Origin: CBDCWQ01 sp965223435
GTDB taxonomy: Bacteria; Myxococcota; Kuafuiibacteriia; Kuafuiibacteriales; Kuafuiibacteriaceae
Direction of reading: 5' to 3'
Assembly (NCBI GenBank): GCA_965223435.1
Contig: CBDCWQ010000007.1
Location: 124,001 to 188,000 of the forward strand
DNA: 64,000 bases
Shown: piece after piece, positions 35,444 through 44,646 of the stretch
Position numbering within the stretch: position 1 is the stretch's first letter
Layout of the letters: every line of letters starts with the position of its first letter
The notes under the pieces: generated by a model
What the model saw: only the letters and a program-made list of their open reading frames with translations
Databases searched by the model: none
Told to the model about the DNA's origin: nothing
Translations under genes and position numbers: made by a program

Positions 35444-36288
35444 GAGACCGCCCCCGAGGGCGTCACGTCGGTGTGAGCGCCCTGCCCCCTTAGGCCAAGA
35501 CCGGCAAAGACCACCAGCGTGGCCGCGACGCCGAGGAGGGTCAACACGGCCGCCTTCCGCCCGCGCCACCCGATGGTGAGCCGAACGTGAAGCAAAACGG
35601 CGTAGAGGAGCCAGACCAGAGCGCTCACCACGTTCAACGGGTCCCAGGTCCAATATCGCCCGCGTACTTCGCCGCTGTAGATGACGCCGGAGATCAGTCC
35701 AAGTGTCATAAGGGGAAATCCGATTTGGATCAACCGCACACTGACTCGGTCCAAAACCTCGAGGGCGGGGAGCTTTTTGAGCCCCACCTTGGCCCTTTTG
35801 AGTCGACGCTTCTTCAGTCTGAGGCGGCGCTCTTGAATCAGGTAGACCAACGAGACCAGACCCGCCACGGCAAACGCGGCATCGCCGAAAAAGGCGAGCC
35901 CGATGTGAACCGGGAGCCAAGTTGACCGCAGCGCCTCCGAGGACTCAGGGCTTGGTCCCAACATAGCGGCGCTCGCCACCAAGCCAAACACCAAAATGCT
36001 CGCCAGCGGAACGGTTTGCGGTACGCCGGCCCGCCATGCGATGCCCATCGCCAAAAGCGCCACAAAAAAACCGCAAAGCGAAAGCCCGTCGTGAAGACCG
36101 GCCACCGGCCAACTTTGAAGCTCTACGCTTCGTCCCCCCAAGGCCAATGCGTGGGTGATCACCGCAAACATGAGGCTGAAAAGCACGACGCGGGCCCCTC
36201 CCGCTTTGGAGCGAACCAACTGCACAACGCCAAGGGCCGCAACCAGCCCATAAAACGCGGCGCAAACCTTCAGCAACGTCAGGGCCAT
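35440..36288 (-). CDS. HemX/CcsA-like cytochrome c assembly membrane protein
   Basis: 282 aa with about eight hydrophobic segments. The tryptophan-rich haem-handling motif GRYWTWDPLNVVSALVWLLYA and a following histidine (LLHVRLTIGW) mark the CcsA/CcmC/HemX family. The order directly upstream of hemA, with a GTGA overlap, matches HemX, which in Bacillus tunes HemA level; in other bacteria the same family works in cytochrome c biogenesis. Which role applies here cannot be decided. ATG at 36288 begins MALTLLKVCAAFYGLV, right before the first helix. Confidence 0.85.
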   Translation of the reverse strand: MALTLLKVCAAFYGLVAALGVVQLVRSKAGGARVVLFSLMFAVITHALALGGRSVELQSWPVAGLHDGLSLCGFFVALLAMGIAWRAGVPQTVPLASILVFGLVASAAMLGPSPESSEALRSTWLPVHIGLAFFGDAAFAVAGLVSLVYLIQERRLRLKKRRLKRAKVGLKKLPALEVLDRVSVRLIQIGFPLMTLGLISGVIYSGEVRGRYWTWDPLNVVSALVWLLYAVLLHVRLTIGWRGRKAAVLTLLGVAATLVVFAGLGLRGQGAHTDVTPSGAVS

Positions 36289-36305
36289 CTTTGAACCCTG
36301 CCTCG

Positions 36306-36623
36306 CTAGGAGGCGCTGTGCTCCTCGAGGGTCCCGATGAAACCGGGCTCGACCTGAAACGCCGCCTCCCCAAAAAGGACGGAGTCCCCCAGTATCTCGC
36401 CGCCGAGTTTTTCGATGCGGTCCTCGCTGATAACCTTGCCCAGGACACCGGGAGAAGCATCTTCGGGGATCGCCGACAAAAACCGAACCGCAGGTTCGAG
36501 TCGGTACGAGCAGTCGTGCCGGGTCATTTTGACGAAGGTCTCCGAGACTTCTGCGTTTCCGGAGTCGATCCAGCTCTCCAAGGTGGACTGGGCGATGAAC
36601 ATGCGCGGGTGAAGCGTTCTCAT
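36306..36623 (-). CDS. Conserved-type hypothetical protein at head of haem operon
   Basis: 105 aa, soluble. It begins MRTLHPRMFIAQSTLESWIDSG, which I recall from small unnamed proteins in myxobacteria. It contains a predicted beta-rich middle (SYRLEPAVRFLSAI) and ends in an acidic region. No domain recognised. ATG at 36623 is chosen because the conserved segment starts there. It ends 17 bases before the HemX-like gene, so it is likely the first gene of the haem operon. Confidence 0.65.
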   Translation of the reverse strand: MRTLHPRMFIAQSTLESWIDSGNAEVSETFVKMTRHDCSYRLEPAVRFLSAIPEDASPGVLGKVISEDRIEKLGGEILGDSVLFGEAAFQVEPGFIGTLEEHSAS

Positions 36624-36855
36624 AGATGCATCCAACAGGGTTCACCAGTCTGAGGCGAAAAGTCTAGGTGCCAGCCAGAGGTCAATCTGATACACGCACG
36701 ACGCTGGAGGGAAACGATCGGCCAGGCAACATGGGGTGTGCGCCCGCGTAAACGGGAGAGCCCGGGAATCTCCGGCCGCTGCACCCTGTTGACACGGTAC
36801 GGCGGACTCCCGCGGTCCGACCGTAAAAACCCCTAGCTGAGAGGAAACAACACTC

Positions 36856-37176
36856 ATGTCTGTACAGACGTTCGAAGACGGCAATTTCGACAGCGAAGTC
36901 CTACAATCTGACGTACCGGTCCTCGTGGATTTCTGGGCGCCGTGGTGCGCGCCGTGCCGGGCCATTGCACCCTCAGTGGAGGCATTGGCCCAAGAGTACG
37001 AAGGGAAAGCCAAGGTGGGCAAGGTCAACATCGACGACAACCAAGGGGTGGCGTCGCGGTTCAATGTCATGAGCATCCCTACCCTCTTGGTGTTCAAGGG
37101 AGGGGCACCCGTGAATCAGGTGGTGGGCGCCGTCCCTAAAGAACAGATCGAAGAGATGCTCAAAAAGGCGCTGTGA
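36856..37176 (+). CDS. trxA: Thioredoxin
   Basis: Disulfide reductant of 106 aa. The active site is WAPWCAPCRAIAPSVEALA, with Ala in place of the common Gly (WCAPC instead of WCGPC), a known natural variant. The cis-Pro loop IPTLLVFKGGAPV is intact. It has no signal peptide, so it acts in the cytoplasm. ATG at 36856 follows AGAGGAAA. It is divergent from the haem operon and is followed 13 bases later by the Mrr-fold membrane protein gene. Confidence 0.95.
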   Translation: MSVQTFEDGNFDSEVLQSDVPVLVDFWAPWCAPCRAIAPSVEALAQEYEGKAKVGKVNIDDNQGVASRFNVMSIPTLLVFKGGAPVNQVVGAVPKEQIEEMLKKAL

Positions 37177-37189
37177 TGGCACCGGAACC

Positions 37190-37777
37190 TTGGTCGAGGC
37201 CTTCGTAGCTGTTGCCAAGCAAACCCGGGTACGCCTACTGTGGTTCATGGCGGTTGTCGGACTTCTGTTCGGGGCCTTCGGCTTCGGCATTCTGCTGATC
37301 GTGCTCATTTCGGCGACCAGTCCGAAGATCGCTTCTGAGTCCCGTCAAGAGGCGCCGGACTCGTCCATTTCATCACTGGACGCGGAGCACTTTGGGCGGC
37401 TGGTGGCTGCTCTCCTCGAGAAGATGGGACTGGAGATCGAACGGATACAGGGGGGCCAAAACGAGATCATCGAAATGGCCGCAGTGAATCCTACGCCGAT
37501 CACCGGGGGCCGCGTTCTTGTGCATTGCGTAGCGAGGCCTGAAGCGAAAACCCTCAATGGCCGCGATGTTGGGCAGTTCATTCGGGCGACTCGAAGCGCC
37601 TACGTCGAAAAGGGGCTGTTGTTCACGACCGGCGTTTTTTCGTCGGACGCAAGGCTGGAGGCCGAAGACACCCCCATCGAGATTTTCGATCACCACCAGA
37701 TTCAAAATATGGTCGACCAACACTTTTTGACATTGGCCGATGAGCGGCCCTCTGCACTGAGCAGCGCCAACGCCTAA
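37190..37777 (+). CDS. Membrane protein with a degenerate Mrr/restriction endonuclease-fold domain
   Basis: 195 aa. One membrane helix (LLWFMAVVGLLFGAFGFGILLIVLI) is followed by a cytoplasmic domain with the Mrr_cat pattern: LDAEHFGRLVAALLEKMGLEIERIQGG, RVLVHCVAR, GRDVGQFIRATRSAYVEKGLLFTTGVFSSDARLEAED, PIEIFDHHQI. In active Mrr enzymes the core has Asp after a GGDGG-type turn and then Q-x-K; here the turn is GGQNEIIEM and Q-x-K is replaced by HCV. It is therefore probably not a nuclease. The start is TTG at 37190; ATG at 37247 would cut into the helix. It may share a transcript with trxA. Confidence 0.65.
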   Translation: MVEAFVAVAKQTRVRLLWFMAVVGLLFGAFGFGILLIVLISATSPKIASESRQEAPDSSISSLDAEHFGRLVAALLEKMGLEIERIQGGQNEIIEMAAVNPTPITGGRVLVHCVARPEAKTLNGRDVGQFIRATRSAYVEKGLLFTTGVFSSDARLEAEDTPIEIFDHHQIQNMVDQHFLTLADERPSALSSANA

Positions 37778-37795
37778 GAAACCGAAGGATTCTCG

Positions 37796-40129
37796 CTAGA
37801 GGTTGTCGTACAAGGCACGCGCCTTGGCCGAATATCGCAGATTGCTTCCAGCCTTGAGATACCGGCCGCAAGCTCGCTTGGCTCGTACTCTGTCCGTTGC
37901 CGACCCGCTTTGGGCGAACACAATCGCCATCCGGTACCATCCTTCGGCCGAACCCAATTCCGCAGCTTTCTTGAAGCTCTTGATGGCGGCCTCTCGCTCA
38001 TGGCGATCCTTCATGACTTTTCCGTAGGAAAGAAGAACCGCCGACTGGACCACCGGGGGATGGCTTTCCATGTGACCGATGGCGACTTCGAGAACGTCTT
38101 GTGCATCGGGGAGCCGCTTGAGCGAACGGTAGAGGCGCCCCAATTCCAGGTTGATTTCGACCTTCGCGCCTGGCCATTTGCTGAAGAGCCCCTTGAGGTA
38201 AGCCTCGGTACCCTTTCGTCCGGTTCGGCGCATGAGGCGCGCCATCGCGATGGCCGCGGGGAGGTAGTCTGGCGAAGAGCGCAGCGCAGTTTGGATATGG
38301 GTTTCGGCCGAGGTGTAGTTAGAGAGGTGCATTTCGGCCTCTGCCAACTCCACCAAGAAGGTGCCCCTCGTTTTTTCCGCCTCAACGGCTTTCTTGAGGT
38401 AGGGCAAGGCCGCTTCCGCTTGCTCGCTCTTGAGGAGCCTTCGCCCCAGTCCGTAGGGGAAATCAGCATTTTCCGGATCCAGCCGCACCGCGCGGTCGTA
38501 GGCCGCCTCAGCGCGGGCGTGCGCGCCTGCCGATCGGTGGATGACGCTGCGAACAAACTCGGCTTGGGCCGTGTCCTTCAGGGATATCTCCTTGGGGCTT
38601 TCTTTCACCAGCGCTTCGAAACGCTCGAGATCTTTTTGAGCGCCATTCAGATCGCCCCGTTCGAGGCGTGCCAACGCCAATCCCACGCGGGCCCCGGAAT
38701 GCTTGGGCTCTACCCGCAATGCGGATAAAAATCCGGCCTTTGCGACCCCGTATCGCCCTTCTCGGGCGGCTGCACGGGCGTGCCAAACCCGAGCCCGTAC
38801 GCTGCCGGGCAACAGCTCCTTGACCTTCCGAAGCCGTTCGGTCGCGACTTGGTACCGGCCAAGAACCATCTCGATGATGCCCAACGAAAGGTGGGCGTGG
38901 GTCATCGCGCCGGCATCCTCTGAACGCTGGACGAGGGGACGCACCGTATTTTGGGCCACGGAGGCCGACTCGCGCCGATCTTTGCCCTCGTATAAGCCCG
39001 CCAACCCGCGAGCGGAGGCGGTATGCGATACCTCAGGGGCATAACGGGCCGCACGCGCCAAAAGCTCGTCGAGTTTCGGCTTGAGACCCGTTTCGCCGTG
39101 CTCCCCGTACAGAATGGTGTAGACGTGCGCCAGGCGCCCGAGGGTGAGGGGGTGCTTTTCATCGTGGTCTTCGAGGATCCGTTCTAGATGGGATGCGGCT
39201 TCCTTATAGCCCCCATAGGTGTCGCGGTTAAAGGCGGGAAGCGCTTTGGCCGTGAGCGCATCCATCGCTTCGACCTTTTGCTTGTGCATCACACGAAGGG
39301 TCACGACAGCCCCCCCCACGACCAGCAAGACCACCGCCAAGAGGACCGTGGTTATCGGTTTTCCTCTGGGCGGCTCAGCTTCGTTGAGTTTTTGCGCCAA
39401 CGCCTCGAGTTCATCCTCTCCCTCAAGTCGTTGCGGACGAACGGTCAGGGGGCGCGGCTTTTCTTTGGGAGCTTGGGGCGCTTGAGGGGCGGCTGCGGAT
39501 CGAATCGGCGCGCCGCCTGGTGGCGCATCGTGTTCAGCTGCAACCGGCTCCCTTGGCACGGGAGGTGGGGTACGTCCGGTCGTCGGCACCCGGGCGGGCG
39601 CCTCCAGGTCGGGTGCATCGAACCCCGGGGGGGCCTCTGCTGCTTCGGGGACTTCAGGGAGGGCGGCGGGGCCATCGCTGTTTTCAGGTATGATGGGGGC
39701 CTCTGGGCCGGCGGGCTCAGGAGACGGCGGTTCTGGGTACACAACCCCCTGGTCCGCCAGCAATTCGGTGGCTTCGCCAAGGCTCCCGTCCAGATCGATG
39801 GCACGCTTGAGCGTTTCGATGGCCTCGTCGGTTTGCCCGCTTTCCAGTTGAACCCGGCCCATGGCCAGGCGTACTGGGGCACTTTCGGGATGTTCCTCTA
39901 ACAGCGTCGTCAGTTCATCGAGCGCCCGCTTGTACTTCTTTTGTTCTTTGTAGACGCGAGCGAGGAGCAAGCGACCGTCCAACGCATCCGCGTGAACTTT
40001 GATCCCTTTTTTGCAAACAACCATCGCTTCCATGAAGCGATGCTGGGCAAGATAGGCCTCCGTCAGCTTCAGATAAGCGTCGGACTCCGGGTCTTGGGCG
40101 AAAGCGAGTTCAAGTTCGGTGACGGACAT
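37796..40129 (-). CDS. Large TPR protein with a single membrane segment
   Basis: 777 aa. TPR units occur at both ends: residues 1-135 (AYLKLTEAYLAQHRFMEAM, ARVYKEQKKYKRALDELTTLL) and from about 300 to the end (ARVGLALARLERGDLNGAQKDL, FPYGLGRRLLKSEQAEAALPYL and more). Between them lie a Pro- and Ala-rich disordered stretch and a membrane helix (TTVLLAVVLLVVGGAVVTL, near residue 275). The N-terminal TPRs would face the cytoplasm and the C-terminal ones the periplasm. ATG at 40129 (MSVTELELAF) is the best start; ATG at 40150 is possible. Role unknown; such proteins often scaffold envelope or motility complexes. Confidence 0.8.
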   Translation of the reverse strand: MSVTELELAFAQDPESDAYLKLTEAYLAQHRFMEAMVVCKKGIKVHADALDGRLLLARVYKEQKKYKRALDELTTLLEEHPESAPVRLAMGRVQLESGQTDEAIETLKRAIDLDGSLGEATELLADQGVVYPEPPSPEPAGPEAPIIPENSDGPAALPEVPEAAEAPPGFDAPDLEAPARVPTTGRTPPPVPREPVAAEHDAPPGGAPIRSAAAPQAPQAPKEKPRPLTVRPQRLEGEDELEALAQKLNEAEPPRGKPITTVLLAVVLLVVGGAVVTLRVMHKQKVEAMDALTAKALPAFNRDTYGGYKEAASHLERILEDHDEKHPLTLGRLAHVYTILYGEHGETGLKPKLDELLARAARYAPEVSHTASARGLAGLYEGKDRRESASVAQNTVRPLVQRSEDAGAMTHAHLSLGIIEMVLGRYQVATERLRKVKELLPGSVRARVWHARAAAREGRYGVAKAGFLSALRVEPKHSGARVGLALARLERGDLNGAQKDLERFEALVKESPKEISLKDTAQAEFVRSVIHRSAGAHARAEAAYDRAVRLDPENADFPYGLGRRLLKSEQAEAALPYLKKAVEAEKTRGTFLVELAEAEMHLSNYTSAETHIQTALRSSPDYLPAAIAMARLMRRTGRKGTEAYLKGLFSKWPGAKVEINLELGRLYRSLKRLPDAQDVLEVAIGHMESHPPVVQSAVLLSYGKVMKDRHEREAAIKSFKKAAELGSAEGWYRMAIVFAQSGSATDRVRAKRACGRYLKAGSNLRYSAKARALYDNL

Positions 40130-40325
40130 CGCGTTTGTCGTCCGGAGCATCCCCAAAGGGCCCTGTCCCCGAAACGGCCGCGTCCAGAGCGGCAGATTCG
40201 GGGGACCGAGGACCCGAGCCTCCGGACATCCTCATGGGATTATCAGACCTCTTGCCCCTCCGTCAAAATCGGGCGATTTTCCTTGCGAATCCGGGGACTC
40301 CCGGGCTAGCAGAGGCGGCAGGAAC

Positions 40326-40398
40326 GGGGGAGTAGCTCAGTTGGGAGAGCGCTGCGTTCGCAATGCAGAGGTCGTGGGTTCAAATCCCATCTTCTCCA
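40326..40398 (+). tRNA. tRNA-Ala (anticodon CGC)
   Basis: Complete cloverleaf of 73 bases. The acceptor stem is GGGGGAG with CTTCTCC, including wobble pairs. The D arm is GCTC-AGTTGGGA-GAGC. The anticodon arm is CTGCG-TTCGCAA-TGCAG, with CGC at the anticodon position. The T arm is GTGGG-TTCAAAT-CCCAT, and the discriminator is A at 40398. CCA is not encoded. It reads GCG alanine codons. Confidence 0.95.
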
Positions 40399-40431
40399 TC
40401 CTTGTCAGTCTCGGTGGCGGTGAAAACTTCG

Positions 40432-40635
40432 ATGCGCCCAGGCCAAAAAGCTGAGGAAGAATCCGGTCATCGGCCAACCGCACAGACGGAGTTGACCAAG
40501 GCCGCCATCGAGGCGTCGGCGCAGATCACCGCAGCGATGATTACCGTGACCCAGGAGAAAAACCCGGCCAAAATCAGCGAAGCCTACCGGGTGATCTACA
40601 AGACGGTGGTGGATGTCAGCAAACCGAAGCGCTGA
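40432..40635 (+). CDS. Small hypothetical protein upstream of helicase
   Basis: 67 aa, no domain recognised. After a basic and polar start it contains an amphipathic helical region (TELTKAAIEASAQITAAMIT, then ISEAYRVIYKTVVDV). Its end overlaps the start of the helicase gene by 23 bases, as expected for coupled genes. The frame continues upstream into the tRNA, so ATG at 40432 is used. The small size and lack of a strong ribosome site keep confidence moderate. Confidence 0.5.
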   Translation: MRPGQKAEEESGHRPTAQTELTKAAIEASAQITAAMITVTQEKNPAKISEAYRVIYKTVVDVSKPKR

Positions 40636-42787
40636 AGGGCGTGCTTCTCAACCGGGTGGGGGTGGGTCGCCCGTTTCACCGCCTCACCCGACCCCGCCGA
40701 GTGCTTTCAGGGAAAAACTCCTCGATGGGCTTCATCGAGGCCAGCGGGCCGCGGTCTTGAGCGATGCCCGGCGGATCTTGATCATCGCGGGCGCGGGGAC
40801 CGGCAAAACACGAACTCTGACCCGTCGCGTCGCGAGGCTTATCGGCGACGGGCTTTCTCCTGAGCGTATCATTTTGGCGACCTTTACCCATCGCGCCGCC
40901 GAAGAAATGGTCGCCCGTATTGAACGGCTTTTGGGCCCCAAGGTCCGCCGGCTTCGCGCCGGAACCTTTCACGCCTTGGCTTACGCGGCATTAACCAAAG
41001 GTTTACGAGCGCGAAAGCTTTCGCCTTTGAGGGTTCTCGGGCCCGAGGATCAGCGCGACTTAATAGCAACCGCACTCGCTCAAACCCAAACGCCAAGCAG
41101 CCCGCATGCCTCCTTGCCATCGGCGCAGCTTCTGAAAAAAGTGCGCTCTATGGCCATCAACTGCCAAACACCGCTGTCCGAGGCGCTCCTAGCGGTTTGC
41201 CCGGACTACTTAGGTCAGGAGCAAGCTTGTGAACGTGTTTTCTCTGCGTACGAAGCCCTGAAAGCGAAGATGGGCGCGCTTGACTTAGACGATCTACTGG
41301 TCCGCTACAAAAACCTCCTGCTCCAGGCCGATTCTCCAGAGGCGGCAGCCGTCCGCAATGTGGCACACGTATTGGTCGATGAGTTTCAGGATACCAACCG
41401 ACTACAAGCCGATATTGCGCAGCTGTGGTCGCAGCAGTGTCGGAATTTGTGTGTTGTTGGCGATGACGCGCAGTCTATTTTTGCTTTTCGTGGCGCCCGA
41501 TTCGACAACATTTTGGAGTTTCCGAGAATCGCTTCCACACAGATTCACACCCTGACGCTGAATTACCGTTCGAACCCCGAAATCCTCTCCTTGGCCAACG
41601 CGGTGATTCACCAAAACCTAAAGCAATTCAAAAAAGATTTGGAGCCGACGAGGCCGGCAGGAGGCGTGGTTGTCGTCGTTCCCGCACGTGACCCACAACA
41701 AGAAGCAGACTTTGTGGCCCAACGTTGCCTTGAACTCTTCGATGAGGGTGTTTCACTCCACGATCAGGCGGTCCTGTTTCGCGCGCATCGCAACAGTGTG
41801 GAGTTGCAAAAAGTTCTAGCGCAAGCCCACATTCCATTCAGTACGCGAACCGGTTCTCGGATGTTTGAAGAAAAGCATATCAAGGATCTCTTTGCCTTTC
41901 TTCGACTCTGTTCAAACCCGAAAGATGAACTGGCCCTTCGTCGTGTTTTGCACCTGTTGCCCGGAATAGGAAGCCAGACCCAAAGTCGAATTGTGTCCGC
42001 AATGGGCGCCCAGGCGGCAGTAAGCACAACGAATATTTCTCGCTTCGATTCATCACCCCCCCCCACGGGGCAAAGTGTCGACACCAAAGAAGAAACGTTC
42101 GGTCCGTTGGCAAGACCCGCTCTTCTCAGAACCCTGCCTGCGCGCGCCCGAAGTGCGTTGGTTCGGTTGAAGGCTGAACTGGTTGAAGGGTGTTCGGTTC
42201 AAAACCCAGCCTCGCTTATCGCCCACTTCCTTGGGTCGTCTCGGCGCCCCTACAAAGACCAGCCTACCCTCCTTCTAGAATACGCGCTCAAGGACACAAA
42301 CAACACTTCGAACCGCCTCCAAGAACTTCGTCTTTTACAAGAGATTGCACAGGCATATCCGAGCGTGGATGCTTTTCTTGCAGACGGTATCTTTTCTGGA
42401 AAGTTTGCTGGAATGGATAAATCACATGCAAACAACGGCGCTCAAGCGACGGACAATGGGCAACTTACTCTCTCCACCATTCACCAGGCCAAAGGGCTCG
42501 AGTGGCCAGTCGTTTTTGTGATTGGCCTCCAAGACGGTTCTCTCCCGATCTACAGCGCCCACGGGCAACCCGACCAAGAAGACGAAGAACGAAGACTTTT
42601 GTATGTCGCCGTGACCCGCGCAAGGGATCAGGTCTACCTTTCCTACCCTTGTTCGCGTAGATCGGGTCATGGCCGCCAAATCGTTGAACGGCCATCGCCC
42701 TTCTTGTGCGAGCTTCGACCCGAGCTTTACGAAAAATGGAACCTTGAGGAGTCTGACAGCAAGAATACCGAGGAACAAACACCGTAG
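40613..42787 (+). CDS. UvrD/Rep-family superfamily 1 DNA helicase
   Basis: 3'-5' DNA helicase of 724 aa. Motifs in order: ILIIAGAGTGKTRTLTRRVARL (Walker A, near residue 60), ATFTHRAAEEM, HVLVDEFQDTN (motif II), CVVGDDAQSIFAFRGA (motif III), TLNYRSNPEIL (motif IV), LSTIHQAKGLEWPVVFVIGL (motif V) and RLLYVAVTRARDQVYL (motif VI). It belongs to the UvrD/Rep/PcrA group; the exact orthologue (repair or replication restart) cannot be told. The extreme C-terminus lacks the UvrD tail. ATG at 40613 is upstream of a Gly- and Pro-rich leader. Confidence 0.9.
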   Translation: MSANRSAEGRASQPGGGGSPVSPPHPTPPSAFREKLLDGLHRGQRAAVLSDARRILIIAGAGTGKTRTLTRRVARLIGDGLSPERIILATFTHRAAEEMVARIERLLGPKVRRLRAGTFHALAYAALTKGLRARKLSPLRVLGPEDQRDLIATALAQTQTPSSPHASLPSAQLLKKVRSMAINCQTPLSEALLAVCPDYLGQEQACERVFSAYEALKAKMGALDLDDLLVRYKNLLLQADSPEAAAVRNVAHVLVDEFQDTNRLQADIAQLWSQQCRNLCVVGDDAQSIFAFRGARFDNILEFPRIASTQIHTLTLNYRSNPEILSLANAVIHQNLKQFKKDLEPTRPAGGVVVVVPARDPQQEADFVAQRCLELFDEGVSLHDQAVLFRAHRNSVELQKVLAQAHIPFSTRTGSRMFEEKHIKDLFAFLRLCSNPKDELALRRVLHLLPGIGSQTQSRIVSAMGAQAAVSTTNISRFDSSPPPTGQSVDTKEETFGPLARPALLRTLPARARSALVRLKAELVEGCSVQNPASLIAHFLGSSRRPYKDQPTLLLEYALKDTNNTSNRLQELRLLQEIAQAYPSVDAFLADGIFSGKFAGMDKSHANNGAQATDNGQLTLSTIHQAKGLEWPVVFVIGLQDGSLPIYSAHGQPDQEDEERRLLYVAVTRARDQVYLSYPCSRRSGHGRQIVERPSPFLCELRPELYEKWNLEESDSKNTEEQTP

Positions 42788-42817
42788 CTTCAGAAACCCA
42801 GTCTTAGCGGCTCCCGG

Positions 42818-44077
42818 TTATCGCGGCCAGGCCTGGTCGGGACCGGCCACCGCACGTATTGCCAGTCTTTTGTAGATCTCATCGTAAGCCATCACCGCGT
42901 GTTCGAGCGAGAACCAGCGTTTGGCCGCAAAGTGGGCGCGTCTTTTGATGTCGTCCTCGTGGACGAGGTGCGCGAGCGCCTTTGCACCCTTCGCCACGGA
43001 CTGGGGATCAAAACGCTGGAGTACAACACCCACCTTGGCCGTCGAAAGGATAAGGGGCAGGTCTCCGACCGTGCTCGTCGCCACCGGCAGGCCCGCGCCA
43101 AGCATTTCTCCGACTTTTGTGGGCGCTCCACCCCGGCGCACAAACGCGCTCGGATGGAAAGACACGGCCGCCCTGGACGACACCAAGAAGGCGGGAACGT
43201 CGTGGTGGGGCACGTTGCGGTGAATCAGCTCGTGGCAGACACCAGCCCGCTCAAGCACCGTTCGAATCTTTGTCGGTTGCTCGCGTGAAAGAACCAAAAA
43301 ACGTGGCGCAAAAACGTGACTCCGGAAGGCCAAATAAAACTCCGCCATCTGTTCCGGTAGATAACGTGGTCCCAAAGAGCCTACGTAGGCCAAAGCGGTG
43401 GTCTCTCCCAGGGCGCGGGCGATGGACTCGTGTCGCTCAACATCTGGGTGAAAACGCTTCAGATCGGTACAGGTTGGAATGACGCTGATCGGCGCTGTGA
43501 TTTTCCTGGAGTAGGAGAGTTCATAACGCAAATAACGCCTCGCGGAGTTGGTCACCACCGAGATGGCAGAGGCCCCGATCAAAAGTTGTCGCTCGATCCC
43601 TTTTGCTGCCGAATAAAAGGCGCCCCGCGGCCCGCACAGGCCGTCCTCCACGCACTCTTCGGGCCATAACCCCCGAACATCGAACAAAAGGGGGCGCCGC
43701 GTCCATCGAACAAAAGGATAGGCAAAAATGGCCGGCGCATAGGACCGCACATGTACCAGATCCGCTCTTTGAAGACCCGCAAGAATGCTCAACGCGGTCA
43801 GCCCTTGCCCGAGGTCCAGGGCAGTCAAGGGATCACGAGGCTTTCGATGGTCCCTGAGAGCCGTCCAGTGAATGCGCGGTCCGACGGGTTTGCGAAAATG
43901 CACACGGTGTGGGCGCTTTTCGAAGCTCAGGAGCTCAAACGTGTGGCCCAGCTCTGCAAGCCCCCGGAGATAGGGCATCACTTGGCTTTTGCCGAGAGGC
44001 TCATGGATGCCGTCATAGCTGACATAGGCAATACGAAGCCCCCTCCGTTTGCTCTGGAGTCTGGTCGGTCGGTTCAT
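42818..44077 (-). CDS. Family 4 glycosyltransferase
   Basis: 419-aa GT-B glycosyltransferase. The N-terminal domain has RIAYVSYDGIHEPLGKSQVMPYL and ADLVHVRSYAPAIFAY. The C-terminal domain has the nucleotide-sugar region: AYVGSLGPRYLPEQM, VPHHDVPAFLVSSRAAVSF, FVRRGGAPTKVGEMLGAGLPVATSTVGDL (the E of KVGEMLG is the usual GT4 acidic residue). Donor and acceptor unknown; extracellular polysaccharide or LPS synthesis is likely. The start overlaps the end of the ComEA-like gene by four bases (ATGA), so they are co-translated. Confidence 0.88.
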   Translation of the reverse strand: MNRPTRLQSKRRGLRIAYVSYDGIHEPLGKSQVMPYLRGLAELGHTFELLSFEKRPHRVHFRKPVGPRIHWTALRDHRKPRDPLTALDLGQGLTALSILAGLQRADLVHVRSYAPAIFAYPFVRWTRRPLLFDVRGLWPEECVEDGLCGPRGAFYSAAKGIERQLLIGASAISVVTNSARRYLRYELSYSRKITAPISVIPTCTDLKRFHPDVERHESIARALGETTALAYVGSLGPRYLPEQMAEFYLAFRSHVFAPRFLVLSREQPTKIRTVLERAGVCHELIHRNVPHHDVPAFLVSSRAAVSFHPSAFVRRGGAPTKVGEMLGAGLPVATSTVGDLPLILSTAKVGVVLQRFDPQSVAKGAKALAHLVHEDDIKRRAHFAAKRWFSLEHAVMAYDEIYKRLAIRAVAGPDQAWPR

Positions 44078-44559
44078 CGATGCGTCACCCGAACAAAGGC
44101 CCGAATTTTGGCATAGAGCTTCGGTCCGATACCACGAACTTCTTGGAGCTCTTCGGTTTCGACAAAAGGCGTCTTTTTACGACGGGCAACGATCCGACGC
44201 GCCAGCTTGGGCCCCACGCCGCCTAGCATGGTCAACGTTTCAGGGTCCGCCTCATTGATATCCATGGGGGTGCCCAGAACAAAAAGCGCGCGATGGGATA
44301 CCGATTGCTGAGCGACTCCATCCTCACGATGTGCTCTAGGCGCGTTGGGTACCCAACAACGAATACGACCACCAAAGCGAGCGGCACCATTCAAGCACAA
44401 CGCTGAGGGCAAAGTTTGGGAGCCGTCGCGGGTGAGCGGCCAAAAGAAGTGGGCAAGACCTGCCGCAAGTGCCACACATACCGAAACCCACTCTCGGGTC
44501 TGCTTTTTTGGAAGGCGGAGGGGGCCTTCCGGCCTTTTGGTTTTGCCGACCTCAGACAT
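44074..44559 (-). CDS. ComEA-like helix-hairpin-helix protein
   Basis: 161 aa. A membrane helix (WVSVCVALAAGLAHFFWPL) near residue 30 is followed by a short linker and a C-terminal pair of helix-hairpin-helix motifs: DINEADPETLTMLGGVGPKLARRIVARR and LQEVRGIGPKLYAKIRAF. This is the ComEA layout, which binds DNA in the periplasm during natural uptake; small HhH proteins of this type also occur outside competence. ATG at 44559 is used (TTG three bases upstream is possible). It begins about 85 bases after the aspartate kinase gene on the same strand. Confidence 0.8.
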   Translation of the reverse strand: MSEVGKTKRPEGPLRLPKKQTREWVSVCVALAAGLAHFFWPLTRDGSQTLPSALCLNGAARFGGRIRCWVPNAPRAHREDGVAQQSVSHRALFVLGTPMDINEADPETLTMLGGVGPKLARRIVARRKKTPFVETEELQEVRGIGPKLYAKIRAFVRVTHR

Positions 44560-44646
44560 CAACCCACATTGCTCATTGCGGTCGGGCAGCGCTTTGGGCT
44601 GCTCACGTCTCGGAACACCGTAGCGCGGGCGTTTTTTGCACGCTGA

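Noticed and set aside
36789..36794. TTGACA upstream of trxA as a promoter
   Set aside because: No acceptable -10 box at 16-18 bases spacing.
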